Assembly (NCBI GenBank): GCA_947441105.1
Contig: CANESN010000046.1
Coordinates: forward strand, 1 to 6,576
Length of the DNA stretch: 6,576 bases
Direction of reading: 5' to 3'
Origin: Micrococcales bacterium
GTDB taxonomy: Bacteria > Actinomycetota > Actinomycetes > Actinomycetales > Microbacteriaceae
The position numbers and the translations under genes were made by a program. Positions 5,769 to 6,576 of the stretch are shown here, piece after piece. The notes below the pieces were generated by a model, which was not told the DNA's origin, did not search any database, and was given only the letters and a program-made list of their open reading frames with translations. Numbering within the stretch: the stretch's first letter is position 1; each line of letters begins with the position of its first letter.

Positions 5769-6576
5769 AAAGCGCGCTCGGGTCATCCATGACGATCTTG
5801 AGCCCTCGTCGCTTGTTGGCTCCGACCAATCGAGCATTGGTTTTCAGAGCAAGTGCTTTGAGGCTAGCTGATACTTCGGCTCCCTGGCTGTAGCTGAAGC
5901 GTATAAGGGCGGATGCGCTCTCCGAAAGGTTGCTGCGAAGAACAGTCGCTCCCGCCTTGGTAGCTAGTTCTAGAGCCTGAGCAATAGTGTCCTGTGTTCC
6001 CTCTAGTGTTGCGATTCGGGCAGCCGGCGGAAGGGAGAGTGAGTTGACTTCCCGGAAGGCGTTAGTTGCTAACGCCCGATGTTGCCCAAGTGACAGAGCT
6101 TGCCCCAAGTCTTGATCGACGCCGGCTATATGTGCCCGACCAGTGTCTGAGAGAAGCTCAATAGCCTCCATCCAGTCTCTAACCGCCGTCTGTTCAGATC
6201 TAAGCTGCGGCATAGCCAACCAGACATCCGAATCTAGAATCAAAAGCGCTGCGTAGCCCTGTTGCACTCTCGGAGCAGAGCCTGGGGTTGCGAGCACAAG
6301 GTGCTTGGATTTCTTGATTGCCGTTGGCTTTGTGTCTGATGTGAACTCCGAAATGGTTATTCCCGGAAATGCCTTGCCGAATTCCGCCGAGGTTCTGGTG
6401 CTGCCAGTTCGACCCCTTCGCAGTTTGTTTGAACCGCATGCTGCGCAGCTGTGGCTAATGCCTTGGCAGACGCGACAGCGGTACTCGCCCTTTTCATTTT
6501 CCCAAATTGGACCCTTGCAGTTGTTGCATATCAAACGCTGGTCGCAGCCCGCGCAGTAAACAGTCGCAGAGTTTCC
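5767..6576 (-). CDS. priA: Probable replication restart protein PriA (primosomal protein N'), C-terminal part; 5' end outside the window
   Basis: PriA recognises stalled or collapsed replication forks and helps reload the replisome. The visible 269 residues are the C-terminal part; the frame stays open to the right edge, so the true start is outside. Eight cysteines in four CxxC pairs (visible residues 8/11, 17/20, 34/37, 44/47) form the two zinc sites typical of PriA. TGSTRTSAEFGKAFPG (57-72) and LVLATPGSAP (93-102) follow the family, as does LLILDSDVWLAMPQLRSE (111-128). The QVAGRAGR helicase motif VI expected shortly after this in E. coli-type PriA is absent, as in actinobacterial PriA proteins, which lack recognisable helicase motifs. 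It is followed by fmt after 11 bases, the standard actinobacterial order. It should not be confused with the actinobacterial HisA/TrpF isomerase also called PriA. The walker motifs cannot be judged because that region is not in the window. Confidence 0.9.
   Translation of the reverse strand, partial: GNSATVYCAGCDQRLICNNCKGPIWENEKGEYRCRVCQGISHSCAACGSNKLRRGRTGSTRTSAEFGKAFPGITISEFTSDTKPTAIKKSKHLVLATPGSAPRVQQGYAALLILDSDVWLAMPQLRSEQTAVRDWMEAIELLSDTGRAHIAGVDQDLGQALSLGQHRALATNAFREVNSLSLPPAARIATLEGTQDTIAQALELATKAGATVLRSNLSESASALIRFSYSQGAEVSASLKALALKTNARLVGANKRRGLKIVMDDPSAL

Noticed and set aside
5262..5792. A 176-codon open frame on the plus strand, antisense to fmt and the end of priA
   Set aside because: It lies wholly opposite convincingly coding sequence, has a low-complexity Ser/Ala-rich translation with no recognisable domain, and has no associated promoter or conserved feature. 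It is a by-product of codon bias in the gene beneath it.
1..6576. Mobile elements, CRISPR arrays, tRNA or other RNA genes, defence systems or an unknown system
   Set aside because: No direct repeat arrays, terminal inverted repeats, integrase or transposase frames, or tRNA-like folds were seen, and nearly every base is accounted for by nine conserved core genes of even composition.

Overview
All nine genes in this window lie on the minus strand and read from right to left as one gapless housekeeping and amino-acid-biosynthesis cluster. In transcription order they are priA (5' part outside the window), fmt, rsmB, rpe, hisE, hisG, hisF, hisI and trpE (3' part outside the window). The order, the helicase-less type of PriA, the separate small HisE and HisI proteins, the long HisG with a C-terminal regulatory domain, and hisI followed directly by trpE all point to Actinobacteria (Actinomycetota). 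By eye the G+C content is near one half, low for that phylum, and the genes are short and tightly packed. The best guess is therefore a streamlined planktonic member of the Microbacteriaceae (Luna-type, such as Rhodoluna or Aquiluna relatives). The family is an inference from gene order and protein character, not from a database search.

Right part (about 3538-6576): the C-terminal portion of PriA, a replication-restart protein with two zinc-binding cysteine clusters, is followed 11 nt later by fmt (methionyl-tRNA formyltransferase). fmt overlaps rsmB (16S rRNA cytosine-5 methyltransferase) by 8 nt. These genes serve DNA replication and the start of translation.

Middle (2878-3528): rpe, ribulose-phosphate 3-epimerase of the pentose phosphate pathway. 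It connects sugar-phosphate supply to PRPP, the substrate of HisG and also of a step in tryptophan synthesis.

Left part (1-2854): hisE, hisG, hisF and hisI catalyse PRPP condensation with ATP, the PRA-PH and PRA-CH steps, and the cyclase half of IGP synthase. trpE (anthranilate synthase component I) then runs off the left edge with 225 codons visible. hisA, hisB, hisC, hisD and hisH are not here, so the histidine pathway is split over several loci.

The layout is extremely compact. The largest gap is 23 nt (rpe to hisE), and four of the eight junctions are overlaps of 1 or 4 nt inside the his-trp block. No promoter, terminator, attenuator, tRNA, mobile element, repeat array or CRISPR was seen, and no stretch over 300 bases lacks a gene. 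Three start codons deserve attention: hisF uses GTG, rsmB probably uses TTG, and fmt is best started at an ATG two codons inside the longest reading frame. I found no credible new biological system; the region looks like an ordinary, conserved core segment.
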